Source of the DNA: Xylocopa sonorina | Lineage: Eukaryota > Arthropoda > Insecta > Hymenoptera > Apidae | Reading direction: 5' to 3' | Length of the DNA stretch: 64,000 nucleotides | NCBI RefSeq assembly: GCF_050948175.1 | Contig: NW_027490131.1 | Coordinates: 124,001-188,000 of the forward strand | In this document: positions 36,989 through 51,007 of the stretch, one piece after another | How the letters are laid out: each line of letters begins with the position of its first letter | Position numbering within the stretch: position 1 is the first letter of the stretch | Position numbers and translations under genes: made by a program | Notes under the pieces: generated by a model | Databases searched by the model: none | Told to the model about the DNA's origin: nothing | Seen by the model: the letters and a program-made list of their open reading frames with translations, nothing else

Positions 36989-38728
36989 ATGAATGTAAAT
37001 GCGACACTTCCTTGCAAGGAAATAGCGTTTGCAGATGTCTACGTATCGAAGCAATAGTGTTCAAATGCTTCTTAAAACGAGATATTGCATCTCATATCTA
37101 TGTTTCATGATAAGATATAATATTCATTGCGAAGTGTTATGCATTCCTCGTCTACGATTCAAATGAAAGTAAATGCGACACTTCCTTGCAAGGAAATAAC
37201 GACTGCAGATGTCTACGTATCGTAGCAATAGAGTTCATATGATTCTTAAAACGCGATATCGCATCTCATTTCTATGTTTCATGGTAAGATATAATATTCT
37301 TTGCGAAGTGTTATGCATTCCTCGTCTACGATTCAAATGAAAGTAAATGCGACACTTCCTTGCAAGGAAATAACGACTGCAGATGTCTACGTATCGAAGC
37401 AATGGTGTTCAAATGCTTCTTAAAACGAGATATTGCATCTCATACATATGTTTCATGATAAGATATAATATTCATTGCGAAGTGTTATGTATTCCTCGTC
37501 TACACTTCAAATGAATGTAAATGCGACACTTCCATGCTAGGAAATAGCGTCTGCAGATGTCTCGGTATCGTAGCGATAGTGTTCTAATGCTTCTTAAAAC
37601 GCGATATCGCATCTCATTTGTATGTTTCATGGTAAGATATAATATGATTTGCGAAGTTTTATGTATTCCTCGTCTACACTTCAAATGAATGTAAATGCGA
37701 TACTTCCTTGCAAGGGAATAGCGTTTGCAGATGTCTACCTATCGTAGCAATAGAATTCTAATGCTTCTTAAAACGCGATATCGCATCTCATTTCTATGTT
37801 TCATGGTAAGATATAATATAATTTGCGAAGTGTTATGTATTCCTCGTCTACACTTCAAATGAATGTGAATGCGACACTTCCTCGCTAGGAAATAGCGTTT
37901 GCAGATGTCTACGTATCGTAGCAATAGAGTTCATATGATTCTTAAAACGCGATATCGCATCTCATTTCTATGTTTCATGGTAAGATATAACATGATTTGC
38001 GAAGTGTTATGTATTCCTCGTCTACACTTCAAATGAATGTGAATGCGATACTTCCTCGCTAGGAAATAGCGATTGTAGATGTCTACGTATCATAGCAATA
38101 GCTTTCTAATGCTTCTTAAAACGCGATATCGCATCTCATTTCTATGTTTCATGGTAAGATATAATATAATTTGCGAAGTGTTATGTATTCCTCGTCTACA
38201 CTTCAAATGAATATGAATGGGACACTTCCTCGCTAGGAAATAGCGTTTGCAGATGTCTACGTATCGTAGCAATAGAGTTCATATGATTCTTAAAACGCGA
38301 AATCGCATCTCATTTCTATGCTTCATGGTAAGATATAATATGATTTGCGAAGTGTTATGTATTCCTCGTCTACACTTCAAATGAATGTGAATGCGACACT
38401 TCCTAGCTAGGAAATAGCGTTTGCAGATGTCTACGTATAGTAGCAGTAGATTTCTAATGCTCCTTAAAACGCGATATCTCATCTCATTTCTATGTTTCAT
38501 GGTAAGATATAACATGATTTGCGAAGTGTTATGTATTCCTCGTCTACACTTCAAATGAATGTGAATGCGACACTTCCTAGCTAGGAAATAGCGTTTGCAG
38601 ATGTCTACGTATAGTAGCAATAGATTTCTAATGCTCCTTAAAACGCGATATCTCATCTCATTTCTATGTTTCATGGTAAGATATAACATGATTTGCGAAG
38701 TGTTATGTATTCCTCGTCTACACTTCAA
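36989..38728. repeat. 10-monomer higher-order unit, copy 1 (1,740 bp)
   Basis: Repeats at offset 1,740, exactly 10 monomers. The left boundary is at CCTCCTCTTCACTTG (about 36,973) against CCTCGTCTACACTTC (38,713). Contains type B cores 37079 and 37427, an A-left/B-right chimera at about 37,297-37,360, and near its right end two adjacent near-identical monomers carrying the perfect palindrome TTCCTAGCTAGGAA (38,400 and 38,574). Confidence 0.82.
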
Positions 38729-40219
38729 ATGAATGTAAATGCGACACTTCCTTGCAAGGAAATAGCGTTTGCAGATGTCTACGTATCGAAGCAATAGTGT
38801 TCAAATGCTTCTTAAAACGAGATATTGCATCTCATATCTATGTTTCATGATAAGATATAATATTCATTGCGAAGTGTTATGCATTCCTCGTCTACGATTC
38901 AAATGAAAGTAAATGCGACACTTCCCTTGCAAGGAAATAACGACTGCAGATGTCTACGTATCGTAGCAATAGAGTTCATACGATTCTTAAACGCGATATC
39001 GCATGTCATTTCTATGTTTCATGGTAAGATATAATATTCTTTGCGAAGTGTTATGCATTCCTCGTCTACGATTCAAATGAAAGTAAATGCGACACTTCCT
39101 TGCAAGGAAATAACGACTGCAGATGTCTACGTATCGAAGCAATAGTGTTCAAATGCTTCTTAAAACGAGATATTGCATCTCATACATATGTTTCATGATA
39201 AGATATAATATTCATTGCGAAGTGTTATGTATTCCTCGTCTACACTTCAAATGAATGTAAATGCGACACTTCCATGCTAGGAAATAGCGTCTGCAGATGT
39301 CTCGGTATCGTAGCGATAGTGTTCTAATGCTTCTTAAAACGCGATATCGCATCTCATTTCTATGTTTCATGGTAAGATATAATATGATTTGCGAAGTTTT
39401 ATGTATTCCTCGTCTACACTTCAAATGAATGTAAATGCGATACTTCCTTGCAAGGGAATAGCGTTTGCAGATGTCTACCTATCGTAGCAATAGAATTCTA
39501 ATGCTTCTTAAAACGCGATATCGCATCTCATTTCTATGTTTCATGGTAAGATATAATATAATTTGCGAAGTGTTATGTATTCCTCGTCTACACTTCAAAT
39601 GAATGTGAATGCGACACTTCCTCGCTAGGAAATAGCGTTTGCAGATGTCTACGTATCGTAGCAATAGAGTTCATATGATTCTTAAAACGCGATATCGCAT
39701 CTCATTTCTATGTTTCATGGTAAGATATAACATGATTTGCGAAGTGTTATGTATTCCTCGTCTACACTTCAAATGAATGTGAATGCGATACTTCCTCGCT
39801 AGGAAATAGCGATTGTAGATGTCTACGTATCATAGCAATAGCTTTCTAATGCTTCTTAAAACGCGATATCGCATCTCATTTCTATGTTTCATGGTAAGAT
39901 ATAATATAATTTGCGAAGTGTTATGTATTCCTCGTCTACACTTCAAATGAATATGAATGGGACGCTTCCTCGCTAGGAAATAGCGTTTGCAGATGTCTAC
40001 GTATCGTAGCAATAGAGTTCATATGATTCTTAAAACGCGAAATCGCATCTCATTTCTATGCTTCATGGTAAGATATAATATGATTTGCGAAGTGTTATGT
40101 ATTCCTCGTCTACACTTCAAATGAATGTGAATGCGACACTTCCTAGCTAGGAAATAGCGTTTGCAGATGTCTACGTATAGTAGCAGTAGATTTCTAATGC
40201 TCCTTAAAACGCGATATCT
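38729..40219. repeat. 10-monomer higher-order unit, copy 2 (incomplete)
   Basis: Matches copy 1 to about 40,300, so the last part overlaps the start of the next block. It lacks the duplicated TTCCTAGCTAGGAA monomer. Two opposite 1-bp indels lie close together: +1 at about 38,926 (TTCCCTTGC) and -1 at about 38,991 (TTAAACGCG), restoring register after about 65 bp. Type B cores 38819 and 39167. Confidence 0.8.
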
Positions 40220-43200
40220 CATCTCATTTCTATGTTTCATGGTAAGATATAACATGATTTGCGAAGTGTTATGTATTCCTCGTCTACACTTCAAATGAAT
40301 GTAAATGCGACACTTCCTTGCAAGGGAATAGCGTTTGCAGATGTCTACCTATCGTAGCAATAGAATTCTAATGCTTCTTAAAACGCGATATCGCATCTCA
40401 TTTCTATGCTTCATGGTAAGATATAATATGATTTGCGAGGTATTATGTATTCCTCGTCTACACTTCAAATGAATGTGAATGCGACACTTCCTCGCTAGGA
40501 AATAGCGTTTGCAGATGTCTACGTATAGTAGCAATAGATTTCTAATGCTCCTTAAAACGCGATATCGCATCTCATTTCTATGTTTCATGGTAAGATATAA
40601 TATGATTTGCGAAGTGTCACGTATTCCTCGTCTACACTTCAAATGAATGTAAATGCGACACTTCCTTGCAAGGAAATAGCGTTTGCAGATGTTTACCTAT
40701 CGTAGCAATAGAGTTCTAATGCTTCTTAAAACGCGATATGGCATCTCATTTCTATGTTTCATGGTAAGATATAATATGATTTGCGAAGTGTTATGTATTC
40801 CTCGTCTGCATTTCAAATGAATGTAAATGCGACACTTCCTTGCAAGGAAATAGCGTTTGCAGATGTCTACGTAATCGTAGCAATAGAGTTCTTATGATTC
40901 TTAAAACGCGATATCGCATCTCATTTCTATGTTTCATGGTAAGATATATTATGATTTGCGAAGTGTTATGTATTCCTCGTCTACACTTCGAATTAATGTA
41001 AATGCGATACTTCCTTGCTAGGAAATAGCGTTTGCAGATGTCTACGTATCGTAGCAATAGAATTCTAATGCTTCTTAAAACGCGATATCGCATCTCATTT
41101 CTATGCTTCATGGTAAGATATAATATGATTTGCGAAGTATTATGTATTCCTCGTCTACACTTCAAATGAATGTGAATGCGACACTTCCTCGCTAGGAAAT
41201 AGCGTTTGCAGATGTCTACGTATAGTAGCAATAGATTTCTAATGCTCCTTAAAACGCGATATCGCATCTCATTTCTATGTTTCATGGTAAGATATAATAT
41301 GATTTGCGAAGTGTCACGTATTCCTCGTCTACACTTCAAATGAATGTAAATGCGACACTTCCTTGCAAGGAAATAGCGTTTGCAGATGTTTACCTATCGT
41401 AGCAATAGAGTTCTAATGCTTCTTAAAACGCGATATGGCATCTCATTTCTATGTTTCATGGTAAGATATAATATGATTTGCGAAGTGTTATGTATTCCTC
41501 GTCTGCATTTCAAATGAATGTAAATGCGACACTTCCTTGCAAGGAAATAGCGTTTGCAGATGTCTACGTATCGTAGCAATAGAGTTCTTATGATTCTTAA
41601 AACGCGATATCGCATCTCATTTCTATGTTTCATGGTAAGATATATTATGATATGCGAAGTGTTATGTATTCCTCGTCTACACTTCGAATTAATGTAAATG
41701 CGATACTTCCTTGTTAGGAAATAGCGTTTGCAGATGTCTACGTATCGTAGCAATAGAGTTCTTATGATTCTCAGAACGCGATATCGCATCTCATTTCTAT
41801 GGTTCATGGTAAGATATAATACGATTTGCGAAGTGTTATGTAGTCCTCGTCTACACTTCGAATTAATGTAAATGCGATACTTCCTTGCTAGGAAATAGCG
41901 TTTGCAGATGTCTACGAATCGTAGCAATAGAATTCTAATGCTTCTTAAAACGCGATATCGCATCTCATTTCTATGCTTCATGGTAAGATATAATATGATT
42001 TGCGAAGTATTATGTATTCCTCGTCTACACTTCAAATGAATGTGAATGCGACACTTCCTCGCTAGGAAATAGCGTTTGCAGATGTCTACGTATAGTAGCA
42101 ATAGATTTCTAATGCTCCTTAAAACGCGATATCGCATCTCATTTCTATGTTTCATGGTAAGATATAATATGATTTGCGAAGTGTCACGTATTCCTCGTCT
42201 ACACTTCAAATGAATGTAAATGCGAGACTTCCTTGCAAGGAAATAGCGTTTGCAGATGTTTACCTATCGTAGCAATAGAGTTCTAATACTTCTTAAAACG
42301 CGATATGGCATCTCATTTCTATGTTTCATGGTAAGATATAATATGATTTGCGAAGTGTTATGTATTCCTCGTCTGCATTTCAAATGAATGTAAATGCGAC
42401 ACTTCCTTGCAAGGAAATAGCGTTTGCAGATGTCTACGTATCGTAGCAATAGAGTTCTTATGATTCTTAAAACGCGATATCGCATCTCATTTCTATGTTT
42501 CATGGTAAGATATATTATGATTTGCGAAGTGTTATGTATTCCTCGTCTACACTTCGAATTAATGTAAATGCGATACTTCCTTGCTAGGAAATAGCGTTTG
42601 CAGATGTCTACGTATCGTAGCAATAGAGTTCTTATGATTCTTAGAACGCGATATCGCATCTCATTTCTATGGTTCATGGTAAGATATAATACGATTTGCG
42701 AAGTGTTATGTATTCCTCGTCTGCACTTCAAATGAATGTAAATGCGACACTTCCTTGCTAGGAAATAGCGTTTGCAGATGTCTACGTATCGTAGCGATAG
42801 TGTTCTAATGCTTCTTAAAACGCGATATCGCATCTCATTTCTATGTTTCATGGTAAGATATAATATGATTTGCGAAGTGTTATGTATTCCTCGTCTACAC
42901 TTCAAATGAATGTAAATGCGACACTTCCTTGGAAGGAAATAGCGTTTGCAGATGTCTACCTATCGTAGCAATAGAATTCTAATGCTTCTTAAAACGCGAT
43001 ATCGCATCTCATTTCTATGTTTCATGGTACGATATAATATGATTTGCGAAGTGTTATGTATTCCTCGTCTACACTTCAAATGAATGTGAATGCGACACTT
43101 CCTCGCTAGGAAATAGCGTTCGCAGATGTCTACGTATCGTAGCAATAGAGTTCATATGATTCTTAAAACGCGATATCGCATCTCATTTCTATGTTTCATG

Positions 43201-46200
43201 GTAAGATATAACATGATTTGCGAAGTGTTATGTATTCCTCGTCTACACATCAAATGAATGTGAATGCGATACTACCTCGCTAGGAAATAGCGTTTGTAGA
43301 TGTGTACGTATCGTAGCAATAGAGTTCTTATGATTCTTAAAACGCGATATCGCATCGCATTTCTATGGTTCATGGTAAGATATAATACGATTTGCGAAGT
43401 GTTATGTATTCCTCGTCTACACTTCAAATGAATGTAAATACGACACTTCCTTGCTAGGAAATAGCGCCTGCAGATGTCTAGGTATCGCAGCGATAGTGTT
43501 CTAATGCTTCTTAAAACGCGATATCGCATCTCATTTCTATGTTTCATGGTAAGATACAATATGATTTGCGAAGTGTTATGTATTCCTCGTCTACACTTCA
43601 AATGAATGTAAATGCGACACTTCCTTGCAAGGAAATAGCGTTTGCAGATGTCTACCTATCGTAGCAATAGAATTCTAATGCTTCTTAAAACGCGATATCG
43701 CATCTCATTTCTATGTTTCATGGTACGATATAATATGATTTGTGAAGTGTTATGTATTCCTCGTCTACACTTCAAATGAATGTAAGTGCGACACTTCCTT
43801 CCTAGGAAATGGCGTCTGCAGATGTCTAGGTATCGTAGCGATAGTGTTCTAATGCTCCTTAAAACGCGAAATCGCACCTCATTTCTATGTTTCATGGTAA
43901 GATATAATATGATTTGCGAAGTGTTATGTATTCCTCGTCTACACTTCAAATGAATGTAAATGCGACACTTCCTTGCAAGGAAATAGAGTTTGCAGATGTC
44001 TACCTATCGTAGCAATAGAATTCTAATGCTTCTTAAAACGCGATATCGCATCTCATTTCTATGTTTCATGGTAAGATATAATATGATTTGCGAAGTTTTA
44101 TGTATTCCTCGTCTACACTTCAAATGAATGTAAATGCGACACTTCCTTGCAAGGGAATAGAGTTTGCAGATGTCTACCTATCGTAGCAATAGAATTCTAA
44201 TGCTTCTTAAAACGCGATATCGCATCTCATTTCTATGTTTCATGGTAAGATATAATATAATTTGCGAAGTGTTATGTATTCCTCGTCTACACTTCAAATG
44301 AATGTGAATGCGACACTTCCTCGCTAGGAAATAGCGTTTGCAGATGTCTACGTATCGTAGCAATAGAGTTCATATGATTCTTAAAACGCGATATCGCATC
44401 TCATTTCTATGTTTCATGGTAAGATATATTATGATTTGCGAAGTGTTATGTATTCCTCGTCTACACTTCGAATTAATGTAAATGCGATACTTCCTTGCTA
44501 GGAAATAGCGATTGTAGATGTCTAAGTATCGTAGCAATAGAGTTCTTATGATTCTTAGAACGCGATATCGCATCTCATTTCTATGGTTCATGGTAAGATA
44601 TAATACGATTTGCGAAGTGTTATGTATTCCTCGTCTACACTTCGAATTAATGTAAATGCGATACTTCCTTGCTAGGAAATAGCGATTGTAGATGTCTACC
44701 TATCGTAGCAATAGAATTCTAATGCTTCTTAAAACGCGATATCGCATCTCATTTCTATGTTTCATGGTACGATATAATATGATTTGCGAAGTGTTATGTA
44801 TTCCTCGTCTACACCTCAAATGAATGTGAATGCGACACTTCCTCGCTAGGAAATAGCGTTCGCAGATGTCTACGTATCGTAGCAATAGAGTTCATATGAT
44901 TCTTAAAACGCGATATCGCATCCATTTCTATGTTTCATGGTAAGATATAACATGATTTGCGAAGTGTTATGTATTCCTCGTCTACACATCAAATGAATGT
45001 GAATGCGATACTACCTCGCTAGGAAATAGCGTTTGTAGATGTGTACGTATCGTAGCAATAGAGTTCTTATGATTCTTAAAACGCGATATCGCATCGCATT
45101 TCTATGGTTCATGGTAAGATATAATACGATTTGCGAAGTGTTATGTATTCCTCGTCTACACTTCAAATGAATGTAAATACGACACTTCCTTGCTAGGAAA
45201 TAGCGCCTGCAGATGTCTAGGTATCGCAGCGATAGTGTTCTAATGCTTCTTAAAACGCGATATCGCATCTCATTTCTATGTTTCATGGTAAGATACAATA
45301 TGATTTGCGAAGTGTTATGTATTCCTCGTCTACACTTCAAATGAATGTAAATGCGACACTTCCTTGCAAGGAAATAGCGTTTGCAGATGTCTACCTGTCG
45401 TAGCAATAGAGTTCTTATGATTCTTAGAACGCGATATCGCATCTCATTTCTATGGTTCATGGTAAGATATAATACGATTTGCGAAGTGTTATGTATTCCT
45501 CGTCTGCACTTCAAATGAATGTAAATGCGACACTTCCTTGCTAGGAAATAGCGTTTGCAGATGTCTACGTATCGTAGCGATAGTGTTCTAATGCTTCTTA
45601 AAACGCGATATCGCATCTCATTTCTATGTTTCATGGTAAGATATAATATGATTTGCGAAGTGTTATGTATTCCTCGTCTACACTTCAAATGAATGTAAAT
45701 GCGACACTTCCTTGGAAGGAAATAGCGTTTGCAGATGTCTACCTATCGTAGCAATAGAATTCTAATGCTTCTTAAAACGCGATATCGCATCTCATTTCTA
45801 TATTTCATGGTACGATATAATATGATTTGCGAAGTGTTATGTATTCCTCGTCTACACTTCAAATGAATGTGAATGCGACACTTCCTCGCTAGGAAATAGC
45901 GTTCGCAGATGTCTACGTATCGTAGCAATAGAGTTCATATCATTCTTAAAACGCGATATCGCATCTCATTTCTATGTTTCATGGTAAGATATAACATGAT
46001 TTGCGAAGTGTTATGTATTCCTCGTCTACACATCAAATGAATGTGAATGCGATACTACCTCGCTAGGAAATAGCGTTTGTAGATGTGTACGTATCGTAGC
46101 AATAGAGTTCTTATGATTCTTAAAACGCGATATCGCATCGCATTTCTATGGTTCATGGTAAGATATAATATAATTTGCGAAGTGTTATGTATTCCTCGTC

Positions 46201-49200
46201 TACACTTCAAATGAATGTGAATGCGACACTTCCTCGCTAGGAAATAGCGTTTGCAGATGTCTACGTATCGTAGCAATAGAGTTCATATGATTCTTAAAAC
46301 GCGATATCGCATCTCATTTCTATGTTTCATGGTAAGATATAACATGATTTGCGAAGTGTTATGTATTCCTCGTCTACACTTCAAATGAATGTGAATGCGA
46401 TACTTCCTCGCTAGGAAATAGCGATTGTAGATGTCTACGTATCGTAGCAATAGCTTTCTAATGCTTCTTAAAACGCGATATCGCATCTCATTTCTATGTT
46501 TCATGGTAAGATATAATATGATTTGCGAAGTGTTATGTATTCCTCGTCTACACTTCAAATGAATGTAAAGGCGACACTTCCTTGCAAGGAAGTAGCGTTT
46601 GCAGATGTCTACGTATCGAAGCAATAGAGTTCAGAAGCTTCTTAAAACGAGATATTGCATCTCATATCTATGTTTCATGATAAGATAGAATATTCATTGC
46701 GAAGTGTTATGCATTCCTCGTCTACGATTCAAATGAAAGTAAATGCGAGACTTCCTAACAAGGAAATAACGATTGCAGATGTCTACGTATCGTAGCAATA
46801 GAGTTCATATGATTCTTAAAACGCGATATCGCATCTCATTTCTATGTTTCATGGTAAGATATAACATGATTTGCGAAGTGTTATGTATTCCTCGTCAACA
46901 CTTCAAATGAATGTGAATGCGATACTTCCTCGCTAGGAAATAGCGTTTGCAGATGTCTACGTATCGTAGCAATAGCTTTCTAATGCTTCTTAAAACGCGA
47001 TATCGCATCTCATTTCTATGTTTCATGGTAAGATGTAATATGATTTGCGAAGTGTTATGCATTCCTCGTCTACACTTCAAATGAATGTAAATGCGACACT
47101 TCCTTGCTAGGAAATAGCGTCTACAGATGTCTAGGTATCGTAGCAATAGAGTTCTAATGCTTCTTAAAACGCGATATCGCTTCTCATTTCTATGTTTCAT
47201 GGTAAGATGTAATATGATTTGCGAAGTGTTATGTATTCCTCCCCTACACTTGAAATGAATGTAAATGCGACACTTCCTTGCAAGGAAATAGCGTTTGCAG
47301 ATGTCTACGTATCGAAGCAATAGAGTTCAAATGCTTCTTAAAACGAGATATTGCATCTCATTTCTATGTTTCATGGTAAGATATAATATGACTTGCGAAG
47401 TTTTATGTATTCCTCGTCTACACTTCAAATGAATGTAAATGCGACACTTCCTTGCAAGGGAATAGCGTTTGCAGATGTCTACCTATCGTAGCAATAGAAT
47501 TCTAATGCTTCATAAAACGCGATATCGCATCTCATTTCTATGTTTCATGGTAAGATATAATACAATTTGCGAAGTGTTATGTATTCCTCGTCTACACTTC
47601 AAATGAATGTGAATGCGACACTTCCTCGCTAGGAAATAGCGTTTGCAGATGTCTACGTATCGTAGCAATAGAGTTCATATAATTCTTAAAACGCGATATC
47701 GCATCTCATTTCTATGTTTCATGGTAAGATATAACATGATTTGTGAAGTGTTATGTATTCCTCGTCTACACTTCAAATGAATGTGAATGCGATACTTCCT
47801 CGCTAGGAAATAGTGATTGTAGATGTCTACGTATCGTAGCAATAGCTTTCTAATGCTTCTTAAAACGCGATAACGCATCTCATTTCTATGTTTCATGGTA
47901 AGATATAATATGATTTGCGAAGTGTTATGTATTCCTCGTCTACACTTCAAATGAATGTAAATGCGACACTTCCTTGCAAGGAAATAGCGTTTGCAGATGT
48001 CTACGTATCGAAGCAATAGAGTTCAAATTCTTCTTAAAACGAGATATTGCATCTCATATCTATGTTTCATGATAAGATGTAATATTCATTGCGAAGTGTT
48101 ATGCATTCCTCGTCTACGATTCAAATGAAAGTAAATGCGACACTTCCTTGCAAGGAAATAACGACTGCAGATGTCTACGTATCGTAGCAATAGAGTTCTA
48201 ATGCTTCTTAAAACGCGATATCGCATCTCATTTCTATGTTTCATGGTAAGATGTAATATGATTTGCGAAGTGTTATGTATTCCCCGTCTACACTTCAAAT
48301 GAATGTAAATGCGACACTTCCTTGCTAGGAAATAGCGTCTACAGATGTCTAGGTATCGTAGCAATAGAGTTCTAATGCTTCTTAAAACGCGATATCGCAA
48401 CTCATTTCTATGGTTCATGGTAAGATATAATACGATTTGCGAAGTGTTATGTATTCCTCGTCTGCACTTCAAATGAATGTAAATGCGACACTTCCTTGCT
48501 AGGAAATAGCGTTTGCAGATGTCTACGTATCGTAGCGATAGTGTTCTAATGCTTCTTAAAACGCGATATCGCATCTCATTTCTATGTTTCATGGTAAGAT
48601 ATAATATGATTTGCGAAGTGTTATGTATTCCTCGACTACACTTCAAATGAATGTAAATGCGACACTTCCTTGGAAGGAAATAGCGTTTGCAGATGTCTAC
48701 CTATCGTAGCAATAGAATTCTAATGCTTCTTAAAACGCGATATCGCATCTCATTTCTATGTTTCATGGTACGATATAATATGATTTGCGAAGTGTTATGT
48801 ATTCCTCGTCTACACTTCAAATGAATGTGAATGCGACACTTCCTCGCTAGGAAATAGCGTTTGCAGATGTCTACGTATCGTAGCAATAGAGTTCATATGA
48901 TTCTTAAAACGCGATATCGCATCTCATTTCTATGTTCCATGGTAAGATATAACATGATTTGCGAAGTGTTATGTATTCCTCGTCTACACATCAAATGAAT
49001 GTGAATGCGATACTACCTCGCTAGGAAATAGCGTTTGTGGATGTGTACGTATCGTAGCAATAGAGTTCTTATGATTCTTAAAACGCGATATCGCATCGCA
49101 TTTCTATGGTTCATGGTAAGATATAATACGATTTGCGAAGTGTTATGTATTCCTCGTCTACACTTCAAATGAATGTAAATACGACACTTCCTTGCTAGGA

Positions 49201-51007
49201 AATAGCGCCTGCAGATGTCTAGGTATCGCAGCGATAGTGTTCTAATGCTTCTTAAAACGCGATATCGCATCTCATTTCTATGTTTCATGGTAAGATACAA
49301 TATGATTTGCGAAGTGTTATGTATTCCTCGTCTACACTTCAAATGAATGTAAATGCGACACTTCCTTGCAAGGAAATAGCGTTTGCAGATGTCTACCTAT
49401 CGTAGCAATAGAATTCTAATGCTTCTTAAAACGCGATATCGCATTTCATTTCTATGTTTCATGGTACGATATAATATGATTTGTGAAGTGTTATGTATTC
49501 CTCGTCTACACTTCAAATGAATGTAAATGCGACACTTCCTTCCTAGGAAATAGCGTCTGCAGATGTCTAGGTATCGTAGCAATATAGTTCTAATGCTTCT
49601 TAAAACGCGATATCGCATCTCATTTCTATGTTTCATGGTAAGATGTAATATGATTTGCGACGTGTTATGTATTCCTCCTCTTCACTTGAAATGAATGTAA
49701 ATGCGACACTTCCTTGCAAGGAAATAGCGTTTGCAGATGTCTACGTATCGAAGCAATAGTGTTCAAATGCTTCTTAAAACGAGATATTGCATCTCATACA
49801 TATCTTTCATGATAAGATATAATATTCATTGCGAAGTGTTATGTATTCCTCGTCTACACTTCAAATGAATGTAAATGCGACACTTCCTTGCTAGGAAATG
49901 GCGTCTGCAGATGTCTAGGTATCGTAGCGATAGTGTTCTAATGCTTCTTAAAACGCGAAATCGCACCTCATTTCTATGTTTCATGGTAAGATATAATATG
50001 ATTTGCGAAGTGTTATGTATTCCTCGTCTACACTTCAAATGAATGTAAATGCGACACTTCCTTGCAAGGAAATAGAGTTTGCAGATGTCTACCTATCGTA
50101 GCAATAGAATTCTAATGCTTCTTAAAACGCGATATCGCATCTCATTTCTATTTTTCATGGTAATATATAATATGATTTGCGAAGTTTTATGTATTCCTCG
50201 TCTACACTTCAAATGAATGTAAATGCGACACTTCCTTGCAAGGGAATAGAGTTTGCAGATGTCTACCTATCGTAGCAATAGAATTCTAATGCTTCTTAAA
50301 ACGCGATATCGCATCTCATTTCTATGTTTCATGGTAAGATATAATATAATTTGCGAAGTGTTATGTATTCCTCGTCTACACTTCAAATGAATGTGAATGC
50401 GACACTTCCTCGCTAGGAAATAGCGTTTGCAGATGTCTACGTATCGTAGCAATAGAGTTCATATGATTCTTAAAACGCGATATCGCATCTCATTTCTATG
50501 TTTCATGGTAAGATATAACATGATTTGCGAAGTGTTATGTATTCCTCGTCTACACTTCAAATGAATGTGAATGCGATACTTCTTCGCTAGGAAATAGCGA
50601 TTGTAGATGTCTACGTATCGTAGCAATAGCTTTCTAATGCTTCTTAAAACGCGATATCGCATCTCATTTCTATGTTTCATGGTAAGATATAATATGATTT
50701 GCGAAGTGTTATGTATTCCTCGTCTACACTTCAAATGAATGTAAAGGCGACACTTCCTTGCAAGGAAGTAGCGTTTGCAGATGTCTACGTATCGAAGCAA
50801 TAGAGTTCAGAAGCTTCTTAAAACGAGATATTGCATCTCATATCTATGTTTCATGATAAGATAGAATATTCATTGCGAAGTGTTATGCATTTCTCGTCTA
50901 CGATTCAAATGAAAGTAAATGCGAGACTTCCTAACAAGGAAATAACGATTGCAGATGTCTACGTATCGTAGCAATAGAGTTCATATGATTCTTAAAACGC
51001 GATATCG
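40220..51007. repeat. 62-monomer higher-order unit, copy 1 (10,788 bp)
   Basis: Every landmark recurs about 10,788 bp downstream (62 x 174); the local offset is 10,787 between the +1 at about 40,873 (GTAATCGTAG) and the -1 at about 44,922 (GCATCCATTTC), both private to this copy. The boundary is the mismatch ATATCTC (40,219) against ATATCGC (51,007). Inside are smaller repeats: a TGTTTACCTATCG monomer at about 40,690, 41,387 and 42,257 marks 4- and 5-monomer units; 42,960 onward recurs near 44,700 and 45,743 (10 then 6 monomers); about 46,280-46,790 matches 50,456-50,966 (24 monomers). Type B cores 46649, 48041, 49781 and 50825. Confidence 0.9.
47345..47505. repeat. Chimeric monomer: type B left end joined to type A body
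   Basis: The core GAGATATTGCATCTC is followed immediately by the type A CATTTCTATG and CATGGTAAG, so the switch from B to A occurs within about 10 bp of the dyad. The same junction is seen at 58133 (its copy in the second 62-mer), 62309 and 63179. Other B-left/A-right chimeras switch further right, near TTCATTGCG (4196, 36035, 37427, 39167, 49781). Confidence 0.8.
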
